From a virus: a DNA stretch of 28,482 bases. The DNA is taken from IMG/VR virus record IMGVR_UViG_3300009537_000131, positions 1 through 28,482 of that record, one strand, 5' to 3'. How positions within the stretch are numbered: position 1 is the first letter of the stretch; every line of letters starts with the position of its first letter. A program made the translations under genes and the position numbers. A model generated the notes under the pieces. The model made no database searches. It was not told where the DNA came from and worked only from the letters and a program-made list of their open reading frames with translations. Below, in pieces: positions 27,381-28,482 of this stretch.

Positions 27381-27869
27381 GTGGGACTTCTGGTTGACCG
27401 GCTGGCCATCGTCCAGCACGAGCTGCTCCAACTTCAGGGGCGTCTCGTTGCCCAGGGCGACACAGCCGGAGCAGTCATGCAGCAGGTCCTCATCGATCGG
27501 CTGCAAGAGGTATTGCTCAGCGTCGATGGCACCGCGGTAGATCGACACTGGGAGGCGACGGAGGCGGCGGTAGAGGCCGCGGGCAAGCTGAGATTCCCGA
27601 AGTCGCGTGGTGGCAAGGGGATCAAGAAGAAGGGCAGGCGAAAGCCTGGCCGGCTGGTTTGGATCTGCTGCGGGGAGCCCCAAAGGAATGTAGGTCGCAA
27701 GGGGCGGCCCATTTGGACAGCAGCCTGCCAGTGGAGGAAGGGCGACGTGAGGGGCCAGACGATGCGTCTGGTTGGCACTGGGTCATCGAAGCCCAGTGCC
27801 GTAGTGCTGAAGGGCCGGAAGATGAAGAAGTGCAACATGGCCCAAGAACCGGAGAACCAACGCCGCTGA
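27381..27869 (+). CDS. Small basic hypothetical protein, 162 aa
   Basis: GTG at 27381 with GAGG upstream. The first ~70 residues are helical (GLLVDRLAIVQHELLQLQGR, AVMQQVLIDRLQEVLLSVDG). A basic segment (GGKGIKKKGRRKPGRL) leads to a Cys-containing end with VWICCGEPQRNVGRKGRPIW. No known domain. Inserted between the decoration-like and capsid genes. The start is uncertain, since an ATG at 27364 is in another frame. Confidence 0.6.
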   Translation: MGLLVDRLAIVQHELLQLQGRLVAQGDTAGAVMQQVLIDRLQEVLLSVDGTAVDRHWEATEAAVEAAGKLRFPKSRGGKGIKKKGRRKPGRLVWICCGEPQRNVGRKGRPIWTAACQWRKGDVRGQTMRLVGTGSSKPSAVVLKGRKMKKCNMAQEPENQRR

Positions 27870-27878
27870 CGGGCTGCG

Positions 27879-27887
27879 TTCTAGTCT
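27879..27887 (+). promoter_or_regulatory. Late-type promoter GTTCTAGTCTTA before the capsid gene
   Basis: GTTCTAGTCTTATT with TAGTCT at 27882-27887 matches the element before the decoration-like gene over 12 bases. A leader of about 40 bases and GAGGAG precede the ATG. Confidence 0.6.
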
Positions 27888-27934
27888 TATTGAACCCTGA
27901 GAGGCGATCTCAACATCGTTGAGGAGACAGGCAC

Positions 27935-28482
27935 ATGAGACCGCGACTGATTCACGCCCGCAGCAAGGCGGGTCTCGCCGAGGCCGGAGTCAAAGGCGCA
28001 CGCATGACCCACGGCGGAAACCTGGACCGTTCCGATAGCCCGCTGGTCGGCGCCAACGGCGAGCTGAACGCCGGCAGCAAGAAGGAGCTGCTGGAACGCA
28101 TCGCAGGCTTGGTCGAGCTGGTCGGCCAGGGCGAGGTGGTTTCGGCCACCACCGTCGAGGCGGACGCGCAGTACGTTCAGGACTGCGACCGCATCGTCAC
28201 CGCCGCCCTGGAGGACCGGACGCACGAGGCCGGCGGAGGCATGTTCGTCATGGGCGAGACGCTCGGCGACGCCGTGTGGGAGACCACCGGCCGTCTGGGC
28301 TTCACGTCCAAGTTCCTCCTGCGGCACGACGTTCCCCGTGGGCAGGAAGGGCGCATCCGCGTCCGCCAGAAGAACGTCGTCTCCTGGATCATCACCCGGG
28401 AGAGCTTCATCCCCCGGTCGATCGTCCGGCAGAACTGGGTGTACCCGGAGGTCGTGACCATCGCGACCTACACGACCATCGA
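27935..28482 (+). CDS. Major capsid protein, N-terminal part (runs off the window)
   Basis: ATG at 27935 with GAGGAG about 8 bases upstream, open to the right edge (182 codons). It begins MRPRLIHARSKAGLAEAGVK, a basic N-terminal segment that could be removed by the prohead protease. Later parts read GETLGDAVWETTGRLGFTSK and RGQEGRIRVRQKNVVSW then IVRQNWVYPEVVTI, a pattern I associate with HK97-fold major capsid proteins of large phages. Position after protease, scaffold and decoration-like genes supports this. The fold core lies beyond the window, so the assignment is from the start only. Confidence 0.7.
   Translation, partial: MRPRLIHARSKAGLAEAGVKGARMTHGGNLDRSDSPLVGANGELNAGSKKELLERIAGLVELVGQGEVVSATTVEADAQYVQDCDRIVTAALEDRTHEAGGGMFVMGETLGDAVWETTGRLGFTSKFLLRHDVPRGQEGRIRVRQKNVVSWIITRESFIPRSIVRQNWVYPEVVTIATYTTI

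Noticed and set aside
27659-27922. 87-codon plus-strand frame overlapping the gene at 27381
   Set aside because: It overlaps most of a better-supported gene and the capsid promoter, with no start signal of its own.
1-28482. Search by eye for tRNA genes and rRNA
   Set aside because: No cloverleaf with a TTCRANYC T-loop and acceptor pairing was found, and no rRNA-like sequence; a tRNAscan run would be decisive.

Overview
This window is part of a tailed double-stranded DNA phage (or prophage) genome. It carries a head-morphogenesis cluster in the usual order: large terminase, portal, prohead protease, acidic scaffold-like protein, decoration-like protein and the start of a major capsid protein, which runs off the right edge. 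Base composition is roughly 60% GC by eye. Genes are packed with ATGA, GTGA and TGATG stop/start overlaps. The host is unknown. High GC, TAGNNT-type -10 boxes and many apparently leaderless genes would suit a phage of a high-GC bacterium such as an actinobacterium, but this is inference. I found no tRNA, rRNA, CRISPR array or insertion sequence.

Positions 1-3526 (minus strand) form one operon-like run. It reads from a DUF932-type protein (2804-3526), through a small protein, a GHKL-ATPase/HExxH-metallopeptidase fusion (1038-2516), a small protein and a winged-helix regulator candidate, to two tiny coupled ORFs, the last of which is Pro/Gly-rich and leaves the window. Positions 3527-3757 are a divergent control region with two forward promoters, one reverse promoter and palindromes.

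Positions 3757-16506 (plus strand) hold an accessory block. It mixes enzymes (histidine phosphatase, HExxH peptidase, a thymidylate-kinase/deoxynucleoside-kinase chimera, J-domain protein, HAD phosphatase, SWIM-type zinc protein, Nudix protein, SNase-fold nuclease) with unrecognised, often basic or coiled-coil proteins and a 24-residue membrane peptide. One small minus-strand gene (10688-10855) with its own promoter interrupts the block. Positions 16507-28482 hold the head genes. The prohead protease carries a 459-residue intein with a LAGLIDADG endonuclease.

Three patterns tie the window together. First, at least nine plus-strand genes have a TAGNNT hexamer, often within GGGTTAGNNT, ending 5-8 nt before an ATG and no ordinary ribosome binding site, which suggests a phage-specific set of leaderless late promoters. 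The decoration-like and capsid genes use the same box but with a leader and a Shine-Dalgarno sequence. Second, a separate promoter class, TTGACA-(16-17)-CANNNT, serves the minus-strand genes and the divergent region, and shares a TGTANTACA-like spacer element. Third, about fifteen otherwise unrelated proteins begin with a short M(K/R)(L/I)S(E/D)(I/F/L)-type peptide, resembling in style the T4 capsid-targeting sequence. It may send them into the prohead.
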